From Torreya grandis (Eukaryota > Streptophyta > Pinopsida > Cupressales > Taxaceae): a stretch of DNA of 64,000 nt. The stretch is from positions 1,979,001-2,043,000 of the forward strand of contig JARHVA010002004.1 in the NCBI GenBank assembly GCA_037957365.1, read 5' to 3'. Shown here one piece after another: positions 1 through 11,369 of the stretch (positions are counted from its first letter, which is position 1; each line of letters begins with the position of its first letter). The position numbers and the translations under genes are program-made. The notes beneath the pieces were generated by a model that did not search any database, was not told the DNA's origin, and saw only the letters and a list, made by a program, of their open reading frames with translations.

Positions 1-1960
1 GATTAAAAAATACAAGATTCATAATTTCTTATTTTACCCCAAAATTTTGTATTTAACCCCCCATAACCCTATTCTTTTCAACTTTTACCATTTTTAGTCC
101 ACGTCAACTCTATCCATTTATCTAAACAACTCATTTTGATTCACATATCCATTTATCCATCATTTAATGACATTTACAATAATCAGTATCCATCCCACAA
201 TTCATTGTAATAATTTTTAGGGGTATAGTCTTCTATTTATCCACTCCTTGTCCAACATCTTGAGTCAAAACTACATCATTCTGAGGTATTTTTAGACTAT
301 GTGCATAGCACTTAGCCACTTTTTAGATACCAAATAAAGCTTAGACACTAATTGGAATCCCTTCCTCTCATGTTCACTCTAATATATTAAATCATGTTGA
401 GCTATGATCCTCATATAAAATATATCTATCATCATAAACCACTTATCTTTTATCCTTTGCTCACCCTATAGCCCTCCCTTGCATGGGAATTATCAATAAA
501 TTTTGGACTTATTTATCTATCCATTTCCTAAACATATGTCTTTGTATCAATATTATTCATCTTATACAATGAATCTACTTACCTCTCTCCTTGACATTGG
601 TCTTTTCCTAGGATTCATCTTATAAGGTTAATCATTGTTGCTAAGGTGTTTCCACCTTTATGAATATTATTAGACTTGCAACCTCTTTCCCTCACATTTA
701 TGCTTGGGGCATCTTATCATTATTATCTCAACTAGCATCTGGAGCATTCCATCCCCTCATCATCTTGATCCTCACTCTGTGATGTCTTTTTGAGTGGCCA
801 TTTAGTTCATTCCTATCTGCATGCCCCATCAGGGGGTTAATGGTTTTTATTTGAAAGACCATTACTCCCCATTTTTTCAGTCATAATGCCATTTTAAAGA
901 GGGTCAAATTTATATATTTACATATTCTCACCCTAACAATTTCACTAATCATATCATTTATTAAATTTAATCCCATAGTGATAGTCCTAATTACTAAGTA
1001 AATTCCATCCCCCATTTAATATTCCCTACATCAAGTAGACCTTCTTACACCCCCATGCTATATTAATCCCTTGATTATCCCAATAACATACCATTAAATC
1101 ACTAATCCCACCCCATTAATTAGCTACTTGTAACTATAAAATTTCAAATATTATACCTATCCCCTAATCCCCCACCTCCGTGCCCATACCAACCTATCCA
1201 TAACTTCTCCTAGACACCTACATCCTTAAATCTCCCTCAAACCCCTAAATTAATCCCTATTAACCCCTATGCAAATCTAGAATCTTATAAAATTTATATC
1301 CTTCTCAAACTTTATATAATTCTCTAAAACTAGATAATTCTTATGAATGTAAAATAACTAACTAAGCATAGAGCTAGGTGAAACTAACTTGAAAGCCTTA
1401 TAAATTTTAAATGTATATATAATATCTCTTAGCCTTCATACTCTCATTTCATCCCCTTTATCCTTTCATCCAAGAAGCCATTAATCCTTTCATGTTTAGT
1501 TGAGATTTTGAAGCCACCATTATCAAGCAATCCAGCAAGCAAGTCAAGAATCTTGCAGAATCCATTTAAATATCTTGGAGGGAAGATAAGAGAAGCAAGA
1601 TGATAGTAAGAATCTTCTTATAATATCTGATTGATTACATATTATCTTCCATTGATCTTTTTTGCAGCTTTTGAGTTGAGTTACTATATATAGTATATTG
1701 AATCCCTAACTCAAAATTTACAAGCATACACCATTTATTGAAAATTTAACCTTAAATGGTTGGTAATTTTAAAAGCCGAAATCACTCATTTTGAATGACT
1801 CACACATCAAAAACACCAAATTAAACTACATTCGCTATCATTGATGAAATCATAGAATGATTTACATATTGACATTTTTTTAAATAAACAATAAAATATT
1901 GAATAATAAAATAAAACGTAGAATACTAAAAGAACTTCCTTTCTTTCAAAAAACTCACTT
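1..1960. other. Left arm of U1, no gene recognised
   Basis: AT-rich sequence with no open frame that I recognise. It is shared with 32765-34728 and 50316-52303, and in part with 5996-7372. It ends at the copia insertion site GTAAG (1961-1965). The short open frames here are broken differently in each copy, so a conserved protein is unlikely. Confidence 0.7.
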
Positions 1961-1965
1961 GTAAG

Positions 1966-2454
1966 TGTTAGAATTATAGAATGCATTTCAATTTTTAATA
2001 AAATAAAGATAGAAATAAAATTAATAAAACACAACATAAGAGATATATATATATATTTAATGTAGTTCACCTAAAATGTGTTGTGTTCACATAGAAATAT
2101 GTGGTTCTTCTCTTATTTAGTCTAATAAATGAAGGGATAAACCTATAATACATCCACTAAATTTTTTCCTTCACTTACACTGAGTGTGCCTCTATGTTTA
2201 CAATTCCCTCATATCAAATGTGGGTTACATATTAAGGAAAAAATACACCAACATAATGTATACCATTAGATCTATGATTTAATAGTCAAATATCCAAATT
2301 TACTATGAAATTACAATATTTTACAATGAATTTTTAACCCCATTAGGCCTCCATGGTGAACTTAGTGGGAGGGGGGGAGTTACCCTGACCCCCATGCACA
2401 CCCTCCCTTTCTGGATTTGGGCATTTTCATAAGATCAAGCTCCACCATCCAACA
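1966..2454 (-). repeat. 3' LTR of the U1 copia element
   Basis: Read on the plus strand it starts TGTTAGAATTAT and ends ACCATCCAACA. It is matched by 7378-7854, 52309-52852 and 38261-38731. The preceding 5 bp, GTAAG, match the duplication found after the U2 5' LTR tail at 11365-11369. Minus-strand GTGGGAGAT abuts the inner edge as the polypurine tract. Confidence 0.8.
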
Positions 2455-2564
2455 ATCTCCCACATGGAGATCGATTGTTGTAACTCCAGCACTACATCTC
2501 TTTCTTTGAATTTTATTTGATCTTTAACTGCAACATGTTTCTCATCTTCCTTTTTATTCCTGTA

Positions 2565-3965
2565 GACCTATTGAAGTTGAAATTTTTTCCAACATCTCCT
2601 TTATGACTACCTTTGTTAGTATATGATTATGATTCTTTCTTGTATGGATCTTTTCCAACCTTAGATTACCATCCTCCAAAACTACACGAATGAAGTGATA
2701 CCTGAGTTATATACATTTGGTTCTTGAATAGAATACTTAGTTCTTAGATAAATTAATCACTCTGGATACCGTTATACAACATAAAATCTTTCCTATTTTA
2801 CCTCAAATCTTCCATGAATTTTTGCATCCAATCATCTCCTTGCTTGATTTTGTAGATGCAACATATTATGTGTTGTAGTTGACAAATAAACTACATTTGT
2901 ATTTTTCAAATCTAACCAACTATTATGTCACCAATAGTGAATAGATAACCTATGGTGATCCTCCTACCATCTAAATATCCAACCATGTCTACATCAACAT
3001 ATCCTTCTAGGTTAACATCTCTCCCCTTATAGCATAATTGTCTATCAGTGGTCCCTCTTAAGTACCTGAGAATCCACTTGAATGCGTGTTAATGCTCATT
3101 TCATGGATTATTCATAAACTTACTAACAACTCCCACTACATGCATAATGTCTTGTCTTGAGCATACCATAACATACATTAAACTTCAAACTCTTGAATCA
3201 TAGGGTACTTTGGACATGCAGTTGATTTCTTTCTAAATTTTAGAACTCTATTATTTATTTAACTTGAATTACCTACCCAAATGTGTAACACTAGTTTTAT
3301 ATTTTGTATATTGAACTTGAATAACACCTTGTTTATTTATGCTTATAGAGAGAATGTCAATTTTCTATTTTTACTATCTCTTGTTATTCTGATACCAAGG
3401 ATTTGTTTTATAGCACATAAATCCTACATAGCAAATAAATTTTCTATTTTTCCTTTGAGATCATTTATATCATGCATGTTAGAACCTAAAATAAGCATGT
3501 CATGTACACATAATAATAAAATAACATATATGTCATTGTCTAATATCTTAAAATAAACACAGTGGTCAAAATGACATGTACTATAACCTTGTTCTATCAT
3601 AAACATGTCAAATTATAAATACCATTGCCTTGGAGACTGATTTAGGCCATACAAACTCTTCTTTAACCTGCACACCATTTTTTACTTACCTTTGACTTCA
3701 TATCCCTAAGGTGACTCCATAATATTTCCTCCTCCAAGTCACCATGAATTAAAATGGTCTTCACATCTAACTATTCAAGGTACAAATATTTTATTGCTAC
3801 CAAACTTAAAATAGTTCGTATAGAAGTCACATTAACAACTAGAGAAAATATTTCATCAAAATCTATACCTTTTCTTTATACAAACCGCTTTAAAATAATT
3901 ATGGCTTTGTACCTCTTTTTGCCTCCATCTTCTTCCTTCAACCTATAAACCCATTTATTTTACAT
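2565..3965 (-). pseudogene. Copia RT and RNase H relic (U1)
   Basis: Minus-strand fragments in several frames match the copia RT order. The RT start (KWVYRLKEEDGG type) is near 3880-3960 and an LDVKT.ILIHGDLEEEI-like stretch near 3720-3775. The catalytic YVDDM box is near 3510 but reads CVHDML, so one catalytic aspartate has become histidine. The RNase H part (SKVPY, YVDADM) follows towards 2985, and its C-terminal EENP-like end lies near 2570-2730. Many stops and shifts make it non-functional. Confidence 0.75.
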
Positions 3966-4324
3966 TGCTCTTTTACCTGAAGGTAACTAAACCAATTTCC
4001 ATGTTTGGTTATGTACCAAGGAGTCCAGCTCATTTTTCATGCCTTTCTCTCCCTTTTTTTTTATTTCTACATACATTGCTTATTCATAGGTTTCTAACTC
4101 ACCATCATCAATCAATAATAAATAATAAAGTGAAGGAGAGTATCATTCAGGGAGTCTACTTACTCTGGTAAATCTTCTAACTTCACTTTCATGAGTTTAA
4201 GGTACTTGTTATTACTTTAGTTGTTGCACATATAATATTATATCACTTTTGGAATTTTATTTTCAGTGATTTCATCAGGTACAACATATTTTATATTTGG
4301 ATTTTCTTGTTTTTTTCACTACAG

Positions 4325-5110
4325 CTAATCTCTATACATAACTTTCCCATTAAACTTTACATCTTTACTTCTAATGGTTTTATGGTTTTCAAAATCCCAT
4401 AAACAGTAACAAATATCTTTAAATCCATGTTTAATAAAATAAAATTTATTGGATTTTTCTTCAAGCTTGGTTCTATTTTGTTTATCAATATGGACAAATG
4501 CTTCACAACAAAAAGTCTTTAAAAATGAATAGTCCACCTTTATACCTATCAATGCTTCCTCTATAATACTACCATCCAAAAGAATTAAAATCCTTTTATT
4601 TGTTAAGTAAACAATAATATCCCTAACATCTATCCAAAACTATAAGGGAAACCTTGTGTGCAATATCATGCTCCTTGCACACTCCATGATTGTCATATTC
4701 ATCCTTTCTAACACATCAATATTTTGTGGTGTTCTTGAAACCATCTTCTATTTGTGAATCCCATGGGATCACCCATAATTATCAAATTCCTTGTTTTAAT
4801 ATTCACATCCATTATCTAATATCACACACTTTGACTTATTTCCTATCTCATTCTATATGAAAGCTTTCCATTTCATAAAAGTATTAAAAACATTAGCTTT
4901 TTTTAATATGCAATAAAACCAAACTTTCCTAGTTCATCATCAATAAAACAAACATAATATGAAGAGCCACAAATGGATGAAACCTAAGCCAGTACCCATA
5001 CATCTATGTGAAAAATATCTAACTTTTCTACCTTCTTTGTCTCTAACAACAAATTATTTGAGTGGAAAAATTGCATCCCCTTCTCACTTATGTACCCAAG
5101 TCTATGGTGC
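4325..5110 (-). pseudogene. Copia integrase relic (U1)
   Basis: The open stretch 4325-4579 matches the copia integrase C-terminus: AFVHIDKQNRTKLEEKSNK, then a glycine-rich stretch and a LWDFENHKTIRSKDVKFN-type end. Further upstream on the minus strand (5040-5100) a LG.ISEKGMQFF stretch marks the GAG-pre-integrase region that precedes the integrase core. The core between them is broken by frameshifts and I could not place the full catalytic triad. Confidence 0.7.
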
Positions 5111-5359
5111 CATAATTTTATATCCTCTTCTATAGAAGATAAAGTAATGAAAGATTCAACATTACCTATATATAAATTTCATGTGCCTACCTTTTCTAAT
5201 TTTGATATTACCAATGAACTTTTAGTGACCTTCCATAAATTTTCTACAAATGTAACTATGCAACCTTCTCTTCGAAATGGCCCTCCTAAAATTACATTTC
5301 TTCACAATTTAGGAACATGCCTCACATTATTAGCAACCATTTATTTCTATTCTATAATT

Positions 5360-5995
5360 TTATCTGTATCTTATCCTTTCAAATAATTTATAAGGTTTAC
5401 CATCACCGAAATAATTTTTTCCAAAATCACATTGAACATAGTCTTGAAAATATTTCCTATGGGGTGTAGCATTAAATGAAGCCCCTAAATATAACACCCA
5501 AGAATCATTAATATTACCTAATGAAAGGAATAAAAAATATTGAAACACATCCCCTTATACATTTACTTCTTGATATTTATCTTGTTGTCCTTATCCTTCT
5601 TTTCCTCTTCAAAACCAACAATCTTTCTTCAAGTGTCCTTGTTTGCCACACATCTAGCATGCTAACATTCACCTAGATTTGGATCTACCCTTTAGAGACT
5701 TCCCATAATTCCCTGACCCATTTTATCTATCATTTTTTCCTCTCCTATTCTCCATAGTCAAAACATTACCTGATGTCTCACCTATGCATTTTTTCACATT
5801 TTCTCATTAAGAATAACCCTAATAACATCATCATAATTTAAAGTGTTTGAATCAGAGATAAAATTACTCATGACCATGACCAAGTCATTTCATCTTTCTA
5901 GTAATGAGCACAGAATCAAAACTTCCCTAAACTCATCCTCAACGTTTACTCCTACAGAGCTTAATTGATTTTTGACCATGTTAAATTCATTTAAA
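5360..5995 (-). pseudogene. Copia protease and gag zinc-knuckle relic (U1)
   Basis: The open stretch 5360-5548 reads DSWVLYLGASF, then HRKYFQDY and FGKNYFGDG. This is the copia protease pattern with the catalytic DSG changed to YLG. The zinc knuckle of gag lies near 5615-5670 and part of gag extends to 5995, where homology to other units stops. The protease cannot be active as written. Confidence 0.7.
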
Positions 5996-7372
5996 TGATT
6001 CATCTTATGAGGTTAGTCATAGTTTCTAAGGTGTGTTCACCCTTAGGAATAGTCTTACACCTGCAACCTCTTTTGCTCACATTTATGCTAGGGGAATCTT
6101 ATCATTATTATCTCAAATAGCATTTGGATCATTCCATCCCCTTATCATCTTGATCTTTGCCCCATAATTTTTTTTCAAGTGGTCATTTAGTTCATTCCTA
6201 TCTGCATACCCGATTGAGGGGTAATGGTTTTTATTTGAAGCACCATTACTGCCCACTTCTTCAATCATAAATCCCTTTCAAATACGTTAAAATATATACA
6301 TCTTAATCTTGTCAACCTAACCTTTGCACTAATTATATCATTTATTAAAATTAATCATGTATCGATAGTCGTAATTAAATAACTAAATTTCATTCCCCAT
6401 TTAATATTTCCTACATCATGTAGACATTCCTACACCCCCATGCTATATTAATCCATTGATTATCCAAATAACTTCTGATTAAATCACTAATCCTACACCA
6501 TTAATTAACCACTTGCCATTTTAAAATTCAAAATATCTTACCTACCCTCATTTCCCCACCTCCTTGCCCAAGCCAACCTATCTATAGCCTCTCCTACATA
6601 ACTACATCCTTAAACATCCCTAAATCCCTTAAATTAATCCCTACTAACCCCTAATCAATTTCAGAAGATTTTAAAATGTGTACACTCCTATAGCTATATA
6701 TAATTCTACAAAACTAGGTAATTTTTATGAATGCAAAATTCATTTTAATCCTCTCCCACCACCTTATAAATAACTAAGCATAAAGCTATGTGGAAATAAC
6801 TTGAAAGCCTTGGAATTTTTAAATGTATATATAAGATCTCTTATCCTTCATACTCTCATTCTATCCCAATTATCTTTTCATCCAAGAAGCTATTAATCCT
6901 TTCATGCTTAGTTGAGATTTTGAATCTAACATTATCAATCAATCTAACAAGCAAGACAATAATCCTCAGAGAATCCATTTAAAGACCGTGGAGGGAAGAT
7001 AAGAGAATCAAGATGATAGTAAGATTCTTCTTATGGTTTTTTCTTACTTCCATATTATCTCCCTTTGATGTTTTTATTAACTTTTAGTTAAGTTACTGTA
7101 TATACTATATTGAATCCATATATGAAAATTTACAAGCATACACCATCTATTGAAAAATTAATCTTAAATGGTTGGTAGTTTTTGTAAGCCAAAATAATTC
7201 ATTATGAATAACTAACACATTGACAACACTAAATTAAACTACATTCACTATCATTGAATAAATCATAGAATTATTCACATATTGACATTTTTTGAAACAA
7301 ACAATCAAATCTAGAATAATAAAATAAAACCTATAATACTAAAAAAACTACTTTCTTTAAAAAATGTCACCT
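5996..7372. other. Left arm of U2 (partial), no gene recognised
   Basis: Homologous to 606-1960, 33370-34728 and 50920-52303. No protein domain is recognisable. It ends at GTATG (7373-7377), the diverged left copy of the copia target duplication GTAAG. Confidence 0.7.
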
Positions 7373-7377
7373 GTATG

Positions 7378-7854
7378 TGTTAGGAATATAGAATGCACAG
7401 CAATTTTTAATAAAATAAAGAAATAAATAAAATGAATAAAACACAACATAAGATAATTATAAATTTAATGTATTTCACCTAAAATGGGATAGGTTCACAT
7501 AAAAATAGTCTGTTCTTCTCTTATTTAATCCAATAAATGAAGGGATAAACATGTAATATATCTAGTGCAATTTTTTATTAACTCACACTCAGTGTGTCAC
7601 AGTGTTTATAATTCCCTCATATCAAAGGAGGGTTACATATTAGGGAAAAAATACACCAACATAGTTTCTACCATTGGATCTATGACGCAATAGTCAATGG
7701 TCCAAATTTACTATGAAATTACAATATTTTACAGTGCATTTTTCATCCTCTTAGACCCCTATGGTGAGCTTAGTGAGGGGGAATCCCCCTCCATGCACAC
7801 AGTCCACCTTTCAATATCTAGGCATTATAATGAGATCAGGTCTACCATCCAACA
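7378..7854 (-). repeat. 3' LTR of the U2 copia element
   Basis: Plus-strand start TGTTAGGAATATAG and end ACCATCCAACA, followed by ATCTCCCACTTGG, whose complement is the polypurine tract. Colinear with the other copia LTRs in the window. Confidence 0.8.
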
Positions 7855-7959
7855 ATCTCCCACTTGGAGACCAATTTTTGCAACTCCACCACTACAACTC
7901 TTCCTTGGACTTTTCTTTGCACTTTAATCCTAACATATTTCTCATCTTCTTTGTTATTG

Positions 7960-9526
7960 TTAAAGACCTATTGAAGTTTAAAAACTTTTAAACTTCTCTT
8001 TTTTGACTACCTTTATTAGTATATATATATATATATATATAATTATATCTTGTATGGATCTTTTCCACCTTTAGTTGACCATCCTCCCAAACTAAAAAAT
8101 GAAGTAATACCTAATTTGTATATTTTTATTTCGTTAATGGAATGCTTAGTACCTTGGTAAATGAATCACAATCTAGATACAAATATAAAACCTAAAATAC
8201 TTCATATTTTAACTCAACTCCTTCATGAATTGTTACATCCATATCATCTCCTTGCTTGCTTTTGTAGCTGTAACATATTATTCCTTTGTATTTGACAAAG
8301 GAACTACATATATATTTTTGAAATCTAACTATTATGTCACCAATAGTAAATACATAACTTTTGGTGCTCCTCCTACCATATAAATATCCAACCATGTCTG
8401 CATCAACATATCCTTGTAGGTTAACATCTGACCCTTTATGGCATAATTGTTTATCAGTGGTCCCTCTGAAGTGCCTAAGAATCCACTTGAATACATCCCA
8501 ATGCTCCTTTATTGGATTACTCGTAAACCCACTGATAACTCCCACTGAGTGCATAATGTCTTTTATCATGCACACCATAACATACATTAAACTTCCAAAT
8601 GTTGATTCATAGGGTACTTTGGACATGTAATAGATTTATTTTTGAATTTTAGGACTCTATTATTTGTTTAATTTGAATTACCCTCCCAAATGTGTACTCA
8701 CTAGTTTTACATATTGCATATTTAACTTGAATAACACCTTCTTGATAAATTCTTATTGAGACAATGTGAATTTTTTACATCCCCTATCTATTGTTATCCT
8801 CATACCAAGGATTTATTTTGCAACACCAAAATCATTCATAGAAAATGAATTTTCTAATTTTCTTTTAAGATCATTTATGTAATGCATGTTAGACACTATA
8901 ACAATCATGTCATCTACATACAATAAAAACATAATAGATATGCCACTATCTAATGTCTTAAAATAGACACAATGATCAAAATGACATCTAATATAACCTT
9001 ATACTCTCATAAACATGTCAAATTTTAAATACCATTGCCTTGGAGCTTGATTTAGGCCATATAAACTCTTCTTCAACCTACACACCATTTTCTCCTTACC
9101 ATTGACTTGGTATTCCTATGGCTGTTATATATATATTTCCTCTTCCAAGTCACCATGAAGTAAAATAGTCTTCACATCCAACTATTTAAGGTGTAAATCT
9201 TCTACCATTACCAAACTTAAAACAATTATTATGGAAGTCATTTTAACAACTGGAGAAAAAATTTCATCAAAATCTGTACCTTTTCTTTATTCAAACCCCT
9301 TCAAAACAAGAATGGCCTTGTACCTCTTTTTGCCTCCATCTTCTTCCTTCAACCTATAAACCCATTTATTATAGAATGCTCTTTTACTTGTAGGTAATTG
9401 AACTAAATCCCATGTTTGGTTATATACCAAGGAGTCCATATCATTTTTCATGCCTTGTTCTAACTTCTTTCTAGTTTTTGTGTGCATTGCTTCTTCATAG
9501 GTTTCTATCTCACCACCATCAATCAA
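7960..9526 (-). pseudogene. Copia RT and RNase H relic (U2)
   Basis: 8192-8626 is a 144-codon open stretch. It begins MSKVPYESTFGSLMYVMV, continues with KEHWDVFKWILRHFRGTTDK and carries GYVDADM, the first RNase H acidic site; its C-terminal half is scrambled. 9287-9526 carries the RT N-terminal region (EAMHTKTRKKLEQGMKNDMD, NKWVYRLKEEDGGKKRYKA). Between them the RT is in broken frames. The wording is that of Tork/Tnt1-type copia elements; lineage assignment is inference. Confidence 0.8.
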
Positions 9527-9769
9527 TAATAGAAAATAAAGTGAAGGAAAGTATTGTTCAGGGAGTCTACTTAATTTGGTTGATCTTCTAACTACACTTT
9601 AATGATTTTGATGTACGTATTATTATGATAGTAATTGCATGTATAATATTCTATCACTCTTGGAATTTTATTTTCAGTGACTTCATCAAGTACAACATAC
9701 TCAATATTTGGATTTTCTTATTTCTTTAACTGTAACTGATCTATGTATATAGACTTCTCATTAAATATC

Positions 9770-10600
9770 ACATCTCTACTCCTAATGTTTTATAATTTTT
9801 AAAATCCCACAAATTGTGAACAAAATCATTAAATGCATGTTCAATAAAAGTACATTTCATAGATTTTGCTTCAAGCTTGCTTCTATTTTATTTATCAATA
9901 TGGAAAAATGATTCAGAACCAAAAGTCTTTAAAACTAACCAGTCTACCTTTATACATATTTGTGCTTCCTATAAAATGCCACCATCCAAAGGAATTAAAA
10001 TCCCTCATTTATTAAGTAAATAACAATATCTATAGAATTTGTCAAAAACTATAAGGGCAACCTTACATGCAATATCATGCTCCTTGCACAATCCATGATT
10101 GTCCTATTCATCCATTATGAGACATCATTTTGTTTTGGTGTTCTTGAAACCATCTTCTATCTATGAATCACATGAGATGATGCATAATTATCCAATTCCT
10201 TTTTGTAATATTCACCTCCACTATCTGATTGACACACTTCAACTTATTTCATTTCTCATTCTCAACTAAATATTTCCAATCCATAAAAGTATTCAAAACA
10301 TCAGGTTGTTTTCATAAAAAATAAACCCAAGTTTTTCTAGTTGCATCATCAATAAAAATAACATAATAATATAAGCCACAAATGGATGATACTTGAGTCA
10401 GTACCCATACATTTGTGCACACAAGATCTAACTTTTCATCCATATTTGTCTTTCCAACTCTAATAAATTTGACTCTCTTCTATTTTCCATACACACAATT
10501 CTCACATAAATCCAAATCCATCTTCCTTAAATCTAGAAACAAATTCTTTGAGTGGAAAACTTTCATCCCCTCCTAACACATGTGCCCAAGTCTGTGGTGC
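9770..10600 (-). pseudogene. Copia integrase relic (U2)
   Basis: Colinear with 4325-5110 of U1. The integrase C-terminal region lies near 9800-9970 and the GAG-pre-integrase end near 10550-10600. No long open frame survives. The call rests on alignment to the better preserved U1 copy. Confidence 0.6.
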
Positions 10601-10859
10601 CATAATTTTATATCCTCTTTTGTAGGAGATAAATCAATGGAAGAGTCAACATTACCTTTATATAAATTTAATTTTCCTACCTTTTATCCTTTTTATATTA
10701 CCAATGATCCTTTAGTGACCTTTCATGAATTTTTTGCAAATGTAACTATGTAATCTTCACTTCTCAACTGCCCTACTAAAATTATATTTATTATCAATTC
10801 AAGAACATGCCTCATGTTTTTCATCAACCATTTATTTATATTTTATAATGATATCCTTA

Positions 10860-11277
10860 TCTTACCCTTTCAAATATTTTTACAAGGTTCACCATTACTG
10901 AGATAAACTTGTCCAAAATCACCTTGAACATGGTCTTGAAAATACTTCCTATGGGGTGTAGCATGAAATGAATCCCCTGAATCTAACTCCTAAAAATCAT
11001 TAATATTATCTAATGAAGGGATTAAAATATCTTTCAACACATCACCTTCTATATTTACTTCTTGATTTTTATCTTTTTGTCCTTATTAGTTTCCTTTTCA
11101 AAATCAACAATCTTTCTTTAGGTGTTCTTTCTTCCCACAAATCTAGCACACCAACATTCTTATAGATTTGGATCTTCCCATTTTATACATCCCATGATTC
11201 TCTGGGATATTTCATTTTTCATTTTGACCTCTCCTATTCTCCATATATAAAACATTACCTGATGTCTCAACTATGCT
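10860..11277 (-). pseudogene. Copia protease and gag zinc-knuckle relic (U2)
   Basis: The minus strand near 10965-10990 reads ELDSGDSFHATPHRKYF, so here the protease catalytic DSG is kept, unlike U1 and U3. Near 11105-11150 the gag knuckle reads VC*ICGKKEHLKKDC, a CX2CX4HX4C pattern interrupted by a stop between the first two cysteines. Gag homology stops at about 11277. Confidence 0.65.
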
Positions 11278-11326
11278 AGATGAAAAGTTAGATGATGTTA
11301 TTGGTGTTATTAGCTGTTGTCAGGAA

Positions 11327-11369
11327 CGGGGCATTATAACAAGATCAGGGTCCACCATCCACTAGTAAG
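11327..11369 (-). repeat. Last 38 bp of the copia 5' LTR plus target duplication
   Basis: GGGCATTATAACAAGATCAG to ACCATCCACTA matches the outer end of the LTR at 38692-38731. GTAAG at 11365-11369 matches the base-for-base duplication left of the U1 and U4 3' LTRs. Confidence 0.7.

Larger units (their letters stand above)
1..5995. repeat. Array unit U1 (truncated copy of the 18.5-kb unit)
   Basis: The sequence from base 1 is repeated colinearly from 32765 and from 50316. It covers the anonymous left arm and most of the nested copia element. Homology to U3 runs to a shared stretch ending near 5994 (U3 37821), inside the copia gag. The sequence then jumps to the equivalent of about position 606 of a new left arm. 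U1 therefore looks like a full unit whose remainder was deleted together with the start of U2. Repeat structure is seen directly; the deletion is inferred. Confidence 0.8.
1966..5995 (-). mobile_element. Ty1/copia element in U1, 5' end deleted
   Basis: A minus-strand copia retrotransposon with its 3' LTR at 1966-2454. Upstream on the minus strand lie decayed RNase H, RT, integrase, protease and gag zinc-knuckle coding. The domain order PR-INT-RT-RNH is diagnostic of Ty1/copia. The LTR is bounded by TG, and the minus-strand sequence before it contains GTGGGAGAT, a usual copia polypurine tract. The 5' LTR, primer site and gag N-terminus are missing at the U1/U2 deletion junction. Confidence 0.85.
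7378..11364 (-). mobile_element. Ty1/copia element in U2, internally deleted at its 5' end
   Basis: Same insertion as in U1, U3 and U4. The 3' LTR is 7378-7854. RNase H, RT, integrase, protease and zinc-knuckle relics follow towards higher coordinates. After about 11277 the sequence jumps through about 50 bp of scrambled filler to the last 38 bp of the 5' LTR (11327-11364), so about 1.1 kb (gag N-terminus, primer site, most of the 5' LTR) is missing. GTAAG at 11365-11369 is the right target duplication. Confidence 0.8.

Noticed and set aside
3281..4171. Plus-strand open frames rich in Phe, Leu and Ile in the copia region of U1
   Set aside because: Antisense to the copia RT and integrase relic. 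The minus strand gives the family motifs.
7697..7991. Two overlapping plus-strand open frames in the copia LTR of U2
   Set aside because: They lie in LTR sequence, overlap each other and are not kept in the sister LTRs.
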